Source: Gynuella sunshinyii YC6258 (GTDB lineage Bacteria; Pseudomonadota; Gammaproteobacteria; Pseudomonadales; Natronospirillaceae). Taken from it: DNA of 64,000 nucleotides. The DNA is taken from positions 5,060,593 to 5,124,592 of the forward strand of contig NZ_CP007142.1 in assembly GCF_000940805.1 (NCBI RefSeq), in the 5' to 3' direction. Under the pieces are notes generated by a model. It saw only the letters and a list, made by a program, of their open reading frames with translations, had not been told where the DNA came from and made no database searches. The position numbers and the translations under genes are program-made. Each line of letters starts with the position of its first letter. Within the stretch, counting starts at the first letter, position 1. This document shows, piece by piece, positions 54,591 through 64,000 of the stretch.

Positions 54591-54757
54591 TCCTTAGCGA
54601 TTTCACCCACCGACGAAATCTTTGTATACGACCAGACAAGTCTGTTGACACGCCACCGTTCACCTCCGCCAGACCGCTTTCCTCCACCATCCGGCGAATT
54701 ATTTGACTCCACCACTCGGACCACTATCATCGGCTTCTTTTGGCCAACAAACACTCT

Positions 54758-55690
54758 ATGCCCCGCGAGTTTGAAATTATCCGCAAGTACTTCCGCCCTC
54801 TGGCTGATATTCCAACATCTGAAACAGATGTTCTGGTCAATCAGGGCGATGACTGTGCTGTGGTAGAACACACCGGTAAGCTGGCATTTTCCATCGATAC
54901 CCAGGTTGAAAATGTTCATTTCCTGCGCTCCATGTCCGCTGCAGATATCGCTTATCGGGGACTGGCCTGTGCACTCAGCGATCTGGCGGCCATGGGTGCC
55001 AAGCCAGCATTTTTTACCCTGGCACTCAGCCTGACAGGACAGGAGGATGAGTCATGGCTGGCGGATTACACCCGCGGACTGACTGAACTGGCCACGCAGT
55101 TCAAAGTGCCGCTACTGGGCGGCGATACCACCCGGGCGAGCACTATCATTCAGACCTTTCAGGTACATGGCACAGTCTCCAGACTGCTGACCCGTGCCAG
55201 TGCCCGGCCGGGTGATCTGATCGTGATTTCCCATACCCCCGGACTGGGCATGGCAGGTCTGGATGCTTATCGTCACAACGGCCCGACGGAACTGCAGGCC
55301 TGCTACCTGCGGCCATATCCGCAAATTCCTTTAGGGGTGTTTATCAGTGAATTCGCCACCGCTGCCATTGATATCTCCGACGGCCTGTTGGCCGACCTGG
55401 GACATATTCTTGACCAGAGTAACGTGGGTGCCGAGCTGCAACTGGATGCGCTTCAGCTGGATCAGCGGTTTTGCCAATGGGTCGAGCCATCCCGGCAGCT
55501 CGAATGGGCGCTGACTGGCGGTGATGACTATCAGCTGTGTTTTACCTGCCCGCCGGAACACCGGAGCCGGCTGTCACAAGCCCCTGTTCCATTGCAGGTC
55601 ATCGGTGAAATTACCACTCATAAACAACTTCGATGCCGGCTCCATGGCAAAGCAGTCCAGTTCGACCATACTGGTTACCAACACTTTTAA
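54758..55690 (+). CDS. thiL: Thiamine-monophosphate kinase ThiL
   Basis: 310 residues from ATG 54758; a TTG at 54740 would add six residues. ThiL makes thiamine diphosphate from the monophosphate with ATP. The PurM-like fold is clear: NQGDDCAVVEHTGK (about 28-41), SIDTQVENVHF, LACALSDLAAMGAKP, LLGGDTTR, the C-terminal DISDGLLADLGHIL and TGGDDYQLCFTCP. Pairing with pgpA downstream (18 bp) is the standard gammaproteobacterial order; ribH/nusB do not precede it here. Confidence 0.95.
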   Translation: MPREFEIIRKYFRPLADIPTSETDVLVNQGDDCAVVEHTGKLAFSIDTQVENVHFLRSMSAADIAYRGLACALSDLAAMGAKPAFFTLALSLTGQEDESWLADYTRGLTELATQFKVPLLGGDTTRASTIIQTFQVHGTVSRLLTRASARPGDLIVISHTPGLGMAGLDAYRHNGPTELQACYLRPYPQIPLGVFISEFATAAIDISDGLLADLGHILDQSNVGAELQLDALQLDQRFCQWVEPSRQLEWALTGGDDYQLCFTCPPEHRSRLSQAPVPLQVIGEITTHKQLRCRLHGKAVQFDHTGYQHF

Positions 55691-55708
55691 CAGGCAGTAC
55701 TCCATAAC

Positions 55709-56188
55709 ATGACACCTCAAACCCGACAGATTCTGACTTCGCCGGTTTCACTACTGGCTTTTGGGCTGGGCTCCGGTCTGGCACGCAAAGCCCCAGGTAC
55801 CTTTGGCACACTGGCTGCCATGCCATTTTTGTGGCTGTTTGAACCGATCCGGCAGGATATCTGGTTTCTGGCAGTCCTGTTGCCGGCATTCCTGGCAGGC
55901 ATTTATCTGTGCGGTGCCACAGCGAAAAAACTGCAGGTACACGATCATCCAGGTATCGTCTGGGACGAATTTGTGGGCCTGTGGTTCACCTTCTGGTTTA
56001 TTCCCCTCACTCCTATCAATATCGTTGCCGGCTTTCTGCTATTCCGGCTGTTCGATATTGTGAAACCATGGCCCATCGGCTGGCTTGATAAACGGGTCAA
56101 AGGCGGCTTTGGCATCATGATTGATGACCTGCTGGCGGCAGTCTATGCCCTGATTCTGATGCAGGGCATTAACTGGCTACAGAACTGA
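55709..56188 (+). CDS. pgpA: Phosphatidylglycerophosphatase A
   Basis: 159 residues. PgpA removes a phosphate from phosphatidylglycerophosphate to give phosphatidylglycerol. Membrane helices lie near 30-50, 52-72, 90-110 and 136-155. Conserved features are FGLGSGLARKAPGTFGTLAA near the N-terminus, VWDEFVGLW and KRVKGGFGIMIDDLLAA. It follows thiL by 18 bp. Confidence 0.95.
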   Translation: MTPQTRQILTSPVSLLAFGLGSGLARKAPGTFGTLAAMPFLWLFEPIRQDIWFLAVLLPAFLAGIYLCGATAKKLQVHDHPGIVWDEFVGLWFTFWFIPLTPINIVAGFLLFRLFDIVKPWPIGWLDKRVKGGFGIMIDDLLAAVYALILMQGINWLQN

Positions 56189-56253
56189 CCGATCTATCAG
56201 GCATCAGTCTGGCGCAGATCAGCTGCGAACCGGAAAAGTTTGCAAGACTGTAC

Positions 56254-57210
56254 TCAGGTTGCGGCAACCTCACCCCGATACTCAGCAACGGCCTTAATAT
56301 CATCGGGTGAAGTACGGCAGCAACCGCCGACCAGTCGAGCGCCCAGATTCACCCACTCTGCCACCTCAGAACCGAGCGAATGATGACTACAGTGCTCTCT
56401 GACACGCCAGGTTTTGCTGTCGGCATCATACTGCTCACCGGAGTTGGGATAGACAATCAACGGCAACCGGGTATGGCGACTCATGTTTTTCAGTAACGAG
56501 GGAATATGCTCCAGGGCCGTACAATTCACACCGACCGCCACGATTTGAGGGAGCTCATCCAATGCTCTGACACATTCGGCAATCGGCGTACCGTCGCTGA
56601 TACATTCGCCATCGCGGGCGGAAAAGGTTATCCAGGCACAGGTCTGCGGAAACTCCGCCAGCAACTCTGACAAGACTCTCGCCTCCTGCAATGAAGGCAG
56701 GGTTTCACAGGCCAGCAGGTCAGCACCGGCTTCCACCAACACCGCCATCCGCGACCGGTGAAACTCTTTCAGAGTCTGATCATCCACACCATAATGTCCC
56801 CGATATTCTGAGCCATCGGCCAAATACGCCCCATAAGGACCAACAGATGCCGCCACCATTGGTCTGGGACGATCAGTGCCATCATATTCCTGCCAGAACC
56901 GATCCCTCGCTGTGGCAGCCAGTTCAACCGAACGGGCGATCGTTTCGCGGGCCTGCTGTTCATCCATGCCATACGCTTTAAAACCCGCAAAACTGGCCTG
57001 ATAACTCGCGGTAATCGCAATATCCGCACCGGCTTCAAAATAGCGTTGATGGACTTCGGCAATCAATTCCGGCTGTTCCCGCAACACTTTGGCGGACCAC
57101 AGTGCATGATTGAGATCACAACCGCTCTTTTCCAACTCGGTCGCCATAGCACCATCCACCACCAAAAACGGATACTGCTCTAACAATTGTGAGAAATCTG
57201 CTTTCAACAT
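56254..57210 (-). CDS. mmuM: Homocysteine S-methyltransferase MmuM
   Basis: 318 residues. MmuM transfers a methyl group from S-methylmethionine (or SAM) to homocysteine, giving methionine. The barrel has the homocysteine/zinc site VGVNC (about 230) and GGCCRTSPDDI (about 293-303) with the two zinc cysteines; the N-terminal DGAMATELE is typical. Its start overlaps the mmuP stop by one base (TGATG), so both come from one operon for use of plant- or algae-derived S-methylmethionine. Confidence 0.93.
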   Translation of the reverse strand: MLKADFSQLLEQYPFLVVDGAMATELEKSGCDLNHALWSAKVLREQPELIAEVHQRYFEAGADIAITASYQASFAGFKAYGMDEQQARETIARSVELAATARDRFWQEYDGTDRPRPMVAASVGPYGAYLADGSEYRGHYGVDDQTLKEFHRSRMAVLVEAGADLLACETLPSLQEARVLSELLAEFPQTCAWITFSARDGECISDGTPIAECVRALDELPQIVAVGVNCTALEHIPSLLKNMSRHTRLPLIVYPNSGEQYDADSKTWRVREHCSHHSLGSEVAEWVNLGARLVGGCCRTSPDDIKAVAEYRGEVAAT

Positions 57211-58619
57211 CAGGATTCAACCTCCGACAAAGAAGTGTTTATCTCGGCTTCAGTCTGATTTCTGCCTGTCAGCAGATAGGCCAGATAACACAATACGGTA
57301 AAACCAAGGCCGCAATACAACGCAATACGCTGCTGCGGATCAAAAGCGATACCGGCAATACAGGCAACACAAAACACGATGGAAATAATCGATACCCAGG
57401 GGAAAAACGGTGCCCGGTAAGCCAGGTCAGCCATGTTACCTCCACCGGCCTGATATTGGCGGCGAAAGTTCAAATGGCTCCAGCCAATGACCAGCCAGAC
57501 CACAACAACCGCAAACCCGGAAACAGATACCAGAAACAAATACAGTGAATCCGCCGCATAATAACTTGATAACAACGACAGCAATCCACCCAACATAGTG
57601 AGAATCAACGCATTTCGGGGAACCCCGTTGGATGACAAACGCCCCAGGAAAGATGGCAGGGTTTTCTGATCCGCCAGAGTCCACAACATACGCGAAGCTG
57701 CGTATAAGCCTGAGTTGGCGGCAGACAACAGTGCCGTGATGATGACCAGATTGATAATATCATCGGCATAAGGGATACCCATCCGTTCCAGTACAATCAC
57801 AAACGGACTTTGTTTGGCACTGGCCAGATCACTCGGTAAGAGCGCCCCGATGATGATGATCGTACCGACAAAAAAGATAATCAGCCGCCATAAAGTGGTC
57901 TTGATGGCAACCGGCAGATTTTTATCCGGATCGACCGTTTCTCCGGCCGCAACACCAATCAGTTCTGTGCCGGAAAAAGCATAACTGACTGTCAACATAA
58001 TCATGAGAATCGGCAAGACACCGTGAGGAAACACACCATTGGCAACCAGATTATGAAACATTGGCGCGGCCTCATGTTGCGCGGGGGCCATTCCAAAAAT
58101 GGCCAGACCTCCCAGCACCAGAAAGACCACGATCGTCAATACTTTAACTAATGACAACCAGAACTCAGCTTCAGCAAATATCCTGACTGCAAACATGTTC
58201 AATACAAATACCAGAACGATGCTGGCAACACACCAGTACCACACCGGAACAGCCGGAAACCATTTCCCCATCAACAGGCCAATACCGGTAAACTCTGATG
58301 CCAATGCCACAGCCCAGGTCAACCAATATAACCAGCCCACCACATAACCGGTGGCCGGATTGATGTATTCAGTAGCATAACGGCTAAAAGCACCTGACTC
58401 CGGCATATGTACCGCAAGTTCACCCAGGCACATCATGATCATGTAAACGCCAAAAGCGACAATCAGATAGGCAATAATGGCCCCTACCGGACCAGCCTGC
58501 TGGATCGTATCACCTGAGCTGAGAAATAATCCGTTTCCGATGACCCCGCCCAGAGACAACATCACCAAATGTCTACTGTGCATCGTTCGTTTAAAACTGG
58601 AAAGAGTGTTGTCCGACAT
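57210..58619 (-). CDS. mmuP: S-methylmethionine permease MmuP (amino-acid permease family)
   Basis: 469 residues with twelve predicted helices, APC-superfamily. The substrate-binding loop near helix 1 (LSLGGVIGNGLFLSSGDTIQ) and AVHMPESGAFSRYATEYI are typical of YAT transporters. Assignment to S-methylmethionine rests on the coupled mmuM gene and resemblance to MmuP; uptake of other amino acids is possible. No SAM riboswitch or clear MetJ box was found upstream; a TATAAT lies near 58731-58726. Confidence 0.88.
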   Translation of the reverse strand: MSDNTLSSFKRTMHSRHLVMLSLGGVIGNGLFLSSGDTIQQAGPVGAIIAYLIVAFGVYMIMMCLGELAVHMPESGAFSRYATEYINPATGYVVGWLYWLTWAVALASEFTGIGLLMGKWFPAVPVWYWCVASIVLVFVLNMFAVRIFAEAEFWLSLVKVLTIVVFLVLGGLAIFGMAPAQHEAAPMFHNLVANGVFPHGVLPILMIMLTVSYAFSGTELIGVAAGETVDPDKNLPVAIKTTLWRLIIFFVGTIIIIGALLPSDLASAKQSPFVIVLERMGIPYADDIINLVIITALLSAANSGLYAASRMLWTLADQKTLPSFLGRLSSNGVPRNALILTMLGGLLSLLSSYYAADSLYLFLVSVSGFAVVVVWLVIGWSHLNFRRQYQAGGGNMADLAYRAPFFPWVSIISIVFCVACIAGIAFDPQQRIALYCGLGFTVLCYLAYLLTGRNQTEAEINTSLSEVES

Positions 58620-59907
58620 ATTTACCTTCGTCTGTTACTTGAAAGACCGACCCTCGCCCGGACAGAAAGACACTCCATTGCGCCAACAACTCATGAACTC
58701 CCACACCTGTCAAAGCGGCGCGGGCATTATATAGAGGATGAGCATATATAAAAGTCCGGTTTTACGGACAATGCCTGTTCAATAACAAAATGATCACCTT
58801 ACTAATAAATCAAGGTTTTGCGATCTGTGACCTTATGACCGTCATCAACCATCACGATCAAATTAGCTGGTCGATTGCATACTGCCGGGAAGCAATAACG
58901 AATACATCCCATTTCAGACTCATCGCAAATATGTCCCTGCAGGCTCAAATACAGCATCGGTGTATTCAGTCTGCAACAAGGGGTAGTCATTTCAAACACC
59001 TTCGTATCGATCAACAATTGGCAAGAGCCAATATTCTCAGTACATCTACTATCGATATATTTTCAAATGCGCTATATGGCAGATCGTGACATTTTTCTGC
59101 GACAAAAGATCTGCGTAACCAATGTAAAGAGTCCCGGCCGGGAAATCAGGAAAAGGATCGGCCAAAAGCGAGAGCGCATCAGACATAAATGACCCGCTTG
59201 AACAGACACATTTGGCAACAGACGGCCATTTAAGCCTTTTCTGAAAATGAGCAACACTTTTTCAGTTCAGAGATTCCAAAATGAAATTTATTTTTTTAGT
59301 CAAAAGATACCTATAGCACCCCGAAGAACCCGTTTACATATGAGTTGATTACTCCTTCATCTATCGCTCTGAGTTTGCTTTATATCAGAGGTTGATCTAT
59401 ACATTTAGTACAACTGTTACCGTGCATACTATTAATCCGATAAGTATACATGTCGGGTTAATAGTGTGATGCAGGGATGCATCAAGGTGTCGGAACACTC
59501 CATTAGCCATGGCCAATGCGAGCCCCGATAAATCAAGCGGTCCGACGATTCGGTGTTTCGCGCAAGACCGCCAGATTTTTCGGGGCGACAATTAAAGAGA
59601 CCAGGACGATCTATGTAATTGCCGGATTAATAGTTAAGACATAGCAGACATATACTGCAGGTATTTTCGTGACAGTATTGGTGAACTGTAGATTTCTGGA
59701 TGGCTCTTGTTAAGAGGTTAAGAATACATTCCAAGACAGACTGGAAGATCAAGCCAATTACGAAAGTAGTCGCTGTCAAAGTTAATTGATCAACCACTCT
59801 GATTTCGAAACCCACATAACCGATATCGTAAAACATAAATTTCACCTGCAGTCGCTATGAGTATTAAAAATCAGGCGACTTCAGGTATCTGAAATCAGGG
59901 GTACATT
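58620..59907. other. 1.3-kb gene-poor stretch between mmuP and the chemoreceptor
   Basis: No protein gene could be supported. Open frames up to 99 codons (58790-59089, plus) exist but do not look like known proteins. A large hairpin lies at 59424-59472. Just after it, 59507-59641 in one plus frame reads PWPMRAPINQAVRRFGVSRK, which recalls the N-terminal helix-turn-helix of IS481/IS3-type transposases, so this may be a decayed insertion sequence; support is thin. Confidence 0.5.
59428..59465. repeat. Long inverted repeat (possible mobile-element end)
   Basis: ACTATTAATCCGA / TCGGGTTAATAGT, 13-bp arms with one mismatch around a 12-base loop; GCAT/ATGC extends them outward with a small bulge (59424-59472). 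CCGGATTAATAGT, matching one arm (one base different), recurs at about 59622. No T-tract, so it is not an obvious terminator. Confidence 0.6.
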
Positions 59908-61779
59908 ATGAAATTCAGCTACAAAATTGTCATAACATCCTCGCTGTTGTTATTGATTACTGTAGGGCTATTAAGTCTGTATCAGATAAGAATGGTCAAA
60001 GACGAAGTGACGACACTGGTCACCAGCAGCGTTAATGAATTAATGAATGGTGTACGCAATACCATTAGTGCAGAAATGCACACCAAAAAGCAGATGGCGC
60101 AGACCATTACAGAAATTATTGCACTGGATTATCGAAATGAAGACGAGGTGACAGAAATTGTCCGGGGCAAAACGATTAATGAAAGTTTTCTCAATTCGGG
60201 TATCGGCTATGAAAGCGATGGAGTGATCCTCTTTAGCGAACCCTCGTGGATACCCCCGAACAGTTATGACCCGCGCAAACGCCCCTGGTACCAACAGGCG
60301 AAGGCAGCTGGAACATTGATACTGACAAAACCCTATGTTGACGCGACCACCAAAGACATGATTATTTCCATTGGTGTTCCAGTCATCCATAAGGGTCAAT
60401 TTGTCGGTTCCATGTATTACGATATGGCGCTATCAGGACTGGCCAAACTGGCAAACTCCGTTAACCTGTTTGATGCCGGTTATCTGTTTATTACCACCAA
60501 TGATGGCATTCTGATTGCCCATCCGGACAAAGAAAAAAATGGTCATAACATCTCCGAATATCTGCCGATCAAACAATTACAGGAAGGCAACCAGGAAATT
60601 GAAATAGAAGGAAAGACCTATCTGCTCAATTTTGTCCTTATTCCAGATGAACAATGGTATATCGGTGCGATGATCGATAAATCCATTGCTTTCCAGGCGA
60701 TCGACAAACTGCGCAACAATTCGATGATTTATCTGGTTTTAGGACTGGTAATCAGTCTGTTGGTCCTGAACTATTTGATCAAATTTCTGATGCGGCCGCT
60801 GGGATCACTGAACAATGCCATTAAAGGTGTTGCATCAGGAAACGGCGATCTGACCCAGCGACTCGATGTCAATACCGATCCGGAGTTCGCAGAGCTGGCC
60901 ATTGGCTTCAACCAGTTTACCGAATCACTGCAAAAACAGATTACCCAATCAAAAACCATCAGCCGGGAAATCAATGATGGCATTACGGTGACCTTGGAAA
61001 ATGCCAGGCATTCAGCCGATGCCATGCACAGTCAAATGCATGAACTGGAACAACTGGCCACCGCCATGAATGAAATGGCCACCTCTGCATCCGAAGTGGC
61101 CAATAACGCTCAGCAGGCCGCTTCGGCAGCACGAGATGCTGATGATGCTTCGATGCAAGGCGAAAATGCCGTGACAGAAACCACTGAATCCATTGACGCG
61201 CTGGCAGCCCGTATCGATCAGGCCGTCACCGAAGTCCAGGGGCTTGAATCAGCAACCGCCAACATTGAAACCATCCTGAAGGTGATCAACGATATCGCCG
61301 ATCAGACTAACCTGCTGGCACTGAACGCAGCCATCGAAGCAGCGCGCGCCGGTGAATCAGGCCGGGGCTTTGCAGTAGTGGCCGATGAAGTCAGAACACT
61401 GGCCCAGAGAACCCAGCAATCCACAACGGAAATCCGCTCCATGATCGAACAACTGCAGTCCGGTGCCTCCGCCGTCTCATTGGCAATGAATGAAAGCAGG
61501 GATACCACCGTGATTGCAGTCGATAAAGCAAAGGCTGCCAATCTGGTATTGCAAACCATTCGTCAGGCCATTCAGCATATCAGCGATATGACGGTACAGA
61601 TTGCATCAGCCGCAGAAGAACAAAGTTCAGTCGCCGAAGAAATCAACAACAATACCTTTAAGATCAAGGACATCAGTACACAAGTTGCAGAAACGGCCAA
61701 TCAATCGAACCAGGAAACTCAACAGCAGGCTGAAAAAGTACGGCAGCAGGATGAACTGTTGAACAAGTTTATCGTATAA
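59908..61779 (+). CDS. Methyl-accepting chemotaxis protein with dCache sensor
   Basis: 623 residues. Helix 1 at about 7-27; periplasmic dCache-type sensor at about 35-275 ([60 protein letters not shown]); helix 2 at about 277-298; HAMP to about 350; cytoplasmic signalling helices to the end with the highly conserved tip [20 protein letters not shown]. The WYQQA and DxxD-like pattern suggests small organic ligands such as amino acids, but this is not provable. No C-terminal CheR-docking pentapeptide is seen (ends NKFIV). A strong terminator follows. Confidence 0.95.
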   Translation: MKFSYKIVITSSLLLLITVGLLSLYQIRMVKDEVTTLVTSSVNELMNGVRNTISAEMHTKKQMAQTITEIIALDYRNEDEVTEIVRGKTINESFLNSGIGYESDGVILFSEPSWIPPNSYDPRKRPWYQQAKAAGTLILTKPYVDATTKDMIISIGVPVIHKGQFVGSMYYDMALSGLAKLANSVNLFDAGYLFITTNDGILIAHPDKEKNGHNISEYLPIKQLQEGNQEIEIEGKTYLLNFVLIPDEQWYIGAMIDKSIAFQAIDKLRNNSMIYLVLGLVISLLVLNYLIKFLMRPLGSLNNAIKGVASGNGDLTQRLDVNTDPEFAELAIGFNQFTESLQKQITQSKTISREINDGITVTLENARHSADAMHSQMHELEQLATAMNEMATSASEVANNAQQAASAARDADDASMQGENAVTETTESIDALAARIDQAVTEVQGLESATANIETILKVINDIADQTNLLALNAAIEAARAGESGRGFAVVADEVRTLAQRTQQSTTEIRSMIEQLQSGASAVSLAMNESRDTTVIAVDKAKAANLVLQTIRQAIQHISDMTVQIASAAEEQSSVAEEINNNTFKIKDISTQVAETANQSNQETQQQAEKVRQQDELLNKFIV

Positions 61780-61793
61780 ATTCAAACGTTCAG

Positions 61794-61822
61794 GCAGAGT
61801 CCATTCGGACTCTGCTGTTTTT
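61794..61822 (+). terminator. Intrinsic terminator after the chemoreceptor gene
   Basis: GCAGAGTCC / GGACTCTGC, 9-bp perfect stem with ATTC loop, followed by TGTTTTTG. It begins 15 bases after the stop codon. Confidence 0.9.
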
Positions 61823-61854
61823 GTGTCAGTTAGTATCACCACCAGGCATTTCGT

Positions 61855-61868
61855 CTGAAAACGTTCAA
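61855..61868. promoter_or_regulatory. Possible LacI-family operator
   Basis: TGAAAACGTTCAAA, an imperfect palindrome centred on CG in an AACGTT core, the shape bound by many LacI/GalR proteins. It lies about 205 bases upstream of the LacI-type gene. Weak support. Confidence 0.3.
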
Positions 61869-62069
61869 ATCACCGAATGGACGGTCGAACTCGTCTTGCC
61901 CGTTTTTCTTCGCACTTATTCAGTGCAAAAATTCATACTTGCAGCTAAACATTTTCGTTCTTACAGTGAAAAGAACCGATTATGCAAGGCAAGCAGATAT
62001 CGTTTTTGAGATGACTTGTTGTTGGGGGTAGTCTGTCCCTGATCTAATAAAAACAAGAACCAGAACATT

Positions 62070-63110
62070 ATGTCGATCAAAACACTGGCCGCAAAACTGG
62101 GGGTTTCGGTTTCCACGGTATCCAGAGCACTGAATGATTATCCTGACATCAGTTCTCATACCAAGAGCCGGGTACGTAAGGCCGCCGCCGAACTTGGTTA
62201 TCAAATCAGCTCCCGAGATCGTTATCATACGCTCCAAAAAGCCTACTGTGTGGGACTGATACTGCTGCAACAGGACGACTATCTGGTCGATCCTTCGATC
62301 TCTGCCCTGCTGGGGTCAGTGACCCGTTGTTTGCAACAGCATCACTATCTGGCACACGTCATTACGCTGCCGCGTGGCGAGCAGGAACTCATCGCGTTTG
62401 AACAAACGATCAAACTCGGGCAATTCGATGGTCTGATCATCATCAGAACCCGAACCAATGATCCACGGGTCAACAGACTGTTGAAACTGAACATTCCATT
62501 TGTCTGTTACGGCCGTACTGAAAAATCCAGCCAGTTTGCCTGGGTGGATATGGATAATGTTCAGGTATTTACCGCCGCCATCGAACGATTATTGAGCCTG
62601 GGGCATCGTAACATTGGGTTCATTAACATTTCTGAACAGTTTCATTTTGCCCGCGACCGTTTGACCGGCCTGCAGAACACCCTGCAACAATATGATTTCA
62701 AATTACCGGAATGGCGCTATCGCTGCTGCGATTTCAGCGCCGCTCAGGCACGTCAGCTGACCATCGACATGTTGGCCCACGATCACTCAATCACTGCGCT
62801 GGTCTGCGCCACCGACCATATTGCCAGAGGCGTTTATTCCGCCTGCCGGTCACTGGGTTTAAAAATCGGTCTGGATCTTTCCGTGATCGGATGCGATGAC
62901 GCCGTGGATGTTGCCTATATGGATCCACCGCTGACAACCGTCGGCACCGATGAAGACACCGGTCGCGTACTGGCGGAAACCTTACTGAAACGAATCGACG
63001 GAGAACCTATCAGCGGGTTGCAACGATTACTGCCACCGAAACTGGTGGTCAGAGAATCCGATCAACCCTTCACTCACCTCTCCCATCCACAGGAAAGGAT
63101 TAAGTCATGA
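62070..63110 (+). CDS. LacI-family transcriptional regulator
   Basis: 346 residues. The N-terminal LacI headpiece is complete: SIKTLAAKLGVSVSTVSRAL with the hinge VRKAAAELGYQ (1-46). The periplasmic-binding-like ligand domain (about 60-330) includes GLILLQQDD, FDGLIIIRTR, ATDHIARGVYSACRSLGLK and the late LTTVGTDEDTGRVLAETLLK. It overlaps the following sugar-binding protein gene by four bases (ATGA), so it probably senses the imported sugar and controls that transport operon. Ligand unknown. Confidence 0.93.
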   Translation: MSIKTLAAKLGVSVSTVSRALNDYPDISSHTKSRVRKAAAELGYQISSRDRYHTLQKAYCVGLILLQQDDYLVDPSISALLGSVTRCLQQHHYLAHVITLPRGEQELIAFEQTIKLGQFDGLIIIRTRTNDPRVNRLLKLNIPFVCYGRTEKSSQFAWVDMDNVQVFTAAIERLLSLGHRNIGFINISEQFHFARDRLTGLQNTLQQYDFKLPEWRYRCCDFSAAQARQLTIDMLAHDHSITALVCATDHIARGVYSACRSLGLKIGLDLSVIGCDDAVDVAYMDPPLTTVGTDEDTGRVLAETLLKRIDGEPISGLQRLLPPKLVVRESDQPFTHLSHPQERIKS

Positions 63111-64000
63111 AAATAACCATAACACTGAAACTGACCCTGGCAGCTCTCGGGCTGATGTTATCCGGCAATCTGTTTGCCACGACGGTGGAGTTCTGGACCA
63201 CCGAAACCCAAAGCGAACGTATGACGGTCATAGAAACCCTGGCGGCAACGTTCGAAGCGCTGAATCCGGATGTCACAGTTAAAGTGGTTCCGGTGGATGA
63301 AAATGACATGGCCACTCAAATCGCGGCAGCGGCGGCGGCAGGAACCCTGCCACAACTGATTGAAGCCGGCTCAGAACTGATCATGGCATTTGGAGAAGAA
63401 GGGATTCTGAATACCGATCTCAGCAAAGATGTTCTCAACACCGTTGGTAAGAAAAACTTCTACACCGGGGCGCTGAATATGCTGCGCACCCCAAAAGGCG
63501 GACACTACTATGGCCTGCCCTATCACGGCTGGATACAGGGGATCTGGTATCGCAAGGACTGGTTCGAACAGGCCGGCCTGAAACCGCCCACAGACTGGAA
63601 CAGTATTCTCAAGGCCGCTGAAACATTTACCAAACCGGATCAGAATCAATATGGCATTCTGGTCGGCACCAAAGTCGAAGGGTACAGTGAGCAGGTGTTT
63701 ACCCATCTGGCACTCTCAAACAAAGCCGCAGAATTCAACAAAAAAGGCGAACTGATTTTCGATAGCAAGGCAACGGTTGAAACCCTGGAGTTTTATAAAA
63801 AGCTGGCACAATATAATCCGCCCGGACCTCAAAACTGGCGTGCCCGCGATTACTATCTGCAGGGCAAGATGGCGATGTTCTTCTATTCCACCTATATCAT
63901 GGACGATCTGGCGTTGGCAGAAGTCGCCAAAGGCTCTCTTACCGCCGACAATTTCGCCGAACTCAGTGGCGGCAAATTCGATCCCAACCTGGTTAAAAAC
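63107..64000 (+). CDS. ABC sugar-binding protein, 5' part
   Basis: 298 codons to the window edge; the gene continues outside. The start ATG 63107 overlaps the LacI-type stop. A signal peptide of about 24 residues (MKITITLKLTLAALGLMLSG, cleavage near LFA-TT) leads to a family-1 extracellular solute-binding protein: VEFWTTETQSERMTVIETLA, FEALNPDVTVKVVPV, YYGLPYHGWIQGIWYRKDWF and FEQAGLKPPTDWNSIL. It would capture a sugar or oligosaccharide for an ABC importer whose permease genes are expected next. Substrate not determinable. Confidence 0.92.
   Translation, partial: MKITITLKLTLAALGLMLSGNLFATTVEFWTTETQSERMTVIETLAATFEALNPDVTVKVVPVDENDMATQIAAAAAAGTLPQLIEAGSELIMAFGEEGILNTDLSKDVLNTVGKKNFYTGALNMLRTPKGGHYYGLPYHGWIQGIWYRKDWFEQAGLKPPTDWNSILKAAETFTKPDQNQYGILVGTKVEGYSEQVFTHLALSNKAAEFNKKGELIFDSKATVETLEFYKKLAQYNPPGPQNWRARDYYLQGKMAMFFYSTYIMDDLALAEVAKGSLTADNFAELSGGKFDPNLVKN

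Noticed and set aside
58620-58790. Possible SAM-responsive riboswitch upstream of mmuP
   Set aside because: No SAM or SAH riboswitch core motif and no clear MetJ box could be found by eye.
30226-59632. Shared 14-mer TTGCCGGATTAATA at about 30225 and 59619
   Set aside because: Several chance 14-mer matches are expected in 64 kb, and flanks do not extend the match.
61863-61873. GTTCAAATCAC resembling a tRNA T-arm
   Set aside because: No matching acceptor, D or anticodon arm around it.
1-64000. CRISPR arrays, rRNA, integrases, complete insertion sequences
   Set aside because: No regularly spaced repeats, rRNA motifs, integrase or intact transposase genes were recognised.

Overview
The window reads as the chromosome of a free-living, motile marine-type gammaproteobacterium. 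The orthologue set (hrpB, dgkA, lptFG, pepA, rimO, efpL, dapE, rlmA, slyX, thiL, pgpA), a Pseudomonas/Oceanospirillales-style polar flagellar gene order and sigma-54 flagellar promoters all point that way. The genus is inference only; an oceanospirillalean relative such as Gynuella would fit the gene content. Both edges cut genes: hrpB on the left and an ABC sugar-binding protein on the right.

Layout. 1-14.1 kb is core housekeeping: hrpB-dgkA, a BigR/YgaV-like ArsR regulator, an RDD membrane protein, the lptF-lptG pair, pepA, rimO, efpL, dapE, rlmA with two small coupled genes, a membrane-anchored cold-shock-domain protein, slyX and a CBS protein. 14.1-22.1 kb (minus strand) is a hybrid ISC/SUF iron-sulfur operon iscR-iscS-sufB-C-D-S-A-T-E, with a well-matched IscR type-1 site on its promoter. 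22.4-26.4 kb holds an acyltransferase-3 protein whose frame runs antisense into a cytochrome b561 gene, a DUF1223 protein, a VOC protein and a SufR-like Cys-rich regulator; the last two diverge from a region with twin palindromes.

26.4-35.6 kb (minus strand) is flgBCDE and flgFGHI, each block behind a recognisable sigma-54 promoter; flgE is about 2.5-3 times the usual size and flgJKL do not follow flgI. The other half of the locus lies at 49.5-54.6 kb: cheV-cheR (minus) and flgA-flgM-flgN plus a coiled-coil membrane protein (plus). In related bacteria cheR and flgB are usually neighbours. Here about 14 kb separates them: a 1.2 kb A+T-rich stretch followed by a 12.5 kb gene cluster.

That cluster (36.9-49.4 kb, plus strand) is the most interesting part. 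It encodes a fatty acyl-AMP ligase, two fused stearoyl-desaturase-like domains in one chain, an acyl carrier protein behind a 34-codon coupled ORF, an FAD2/acetylenase-type desaturase fused to an alpha/beta hydrolase, a rubredoxin, a MarR regulator, an RND/MMPL permease fused to a LolA-like periplasmic domain, a DUF1302-like outer-membrane barrel and a free-standing copy of the hydrolase. FAAL + ACP + several desaturases + rubredoxin + hydrolase is the conserved core of bacterial polyyne pathways. I infer that it makes and exports a polyunsaturated/acetylenic lipid-like metabolite: the FAAL loads a fatty acid on the ACP, rubredoxin feeds electrons to desaturases that install double and triple bonds, the hydrolase releases the product, and the RND-LolA/barrel pair exports it.

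54.7-58.6 kb returns to core and metabolic genes (thiL-pgpA, mmuP-mmuM). 58.6-59.9 kb is a gene-poor stretch with a large hairpin. 59.9-64 kb holds a dCache chemoreceptor and a LacI regulator overlapping a sugar-binding protein gene. No rRNA, tRNA, CRISPR array or intact insertion sequence was recognised.
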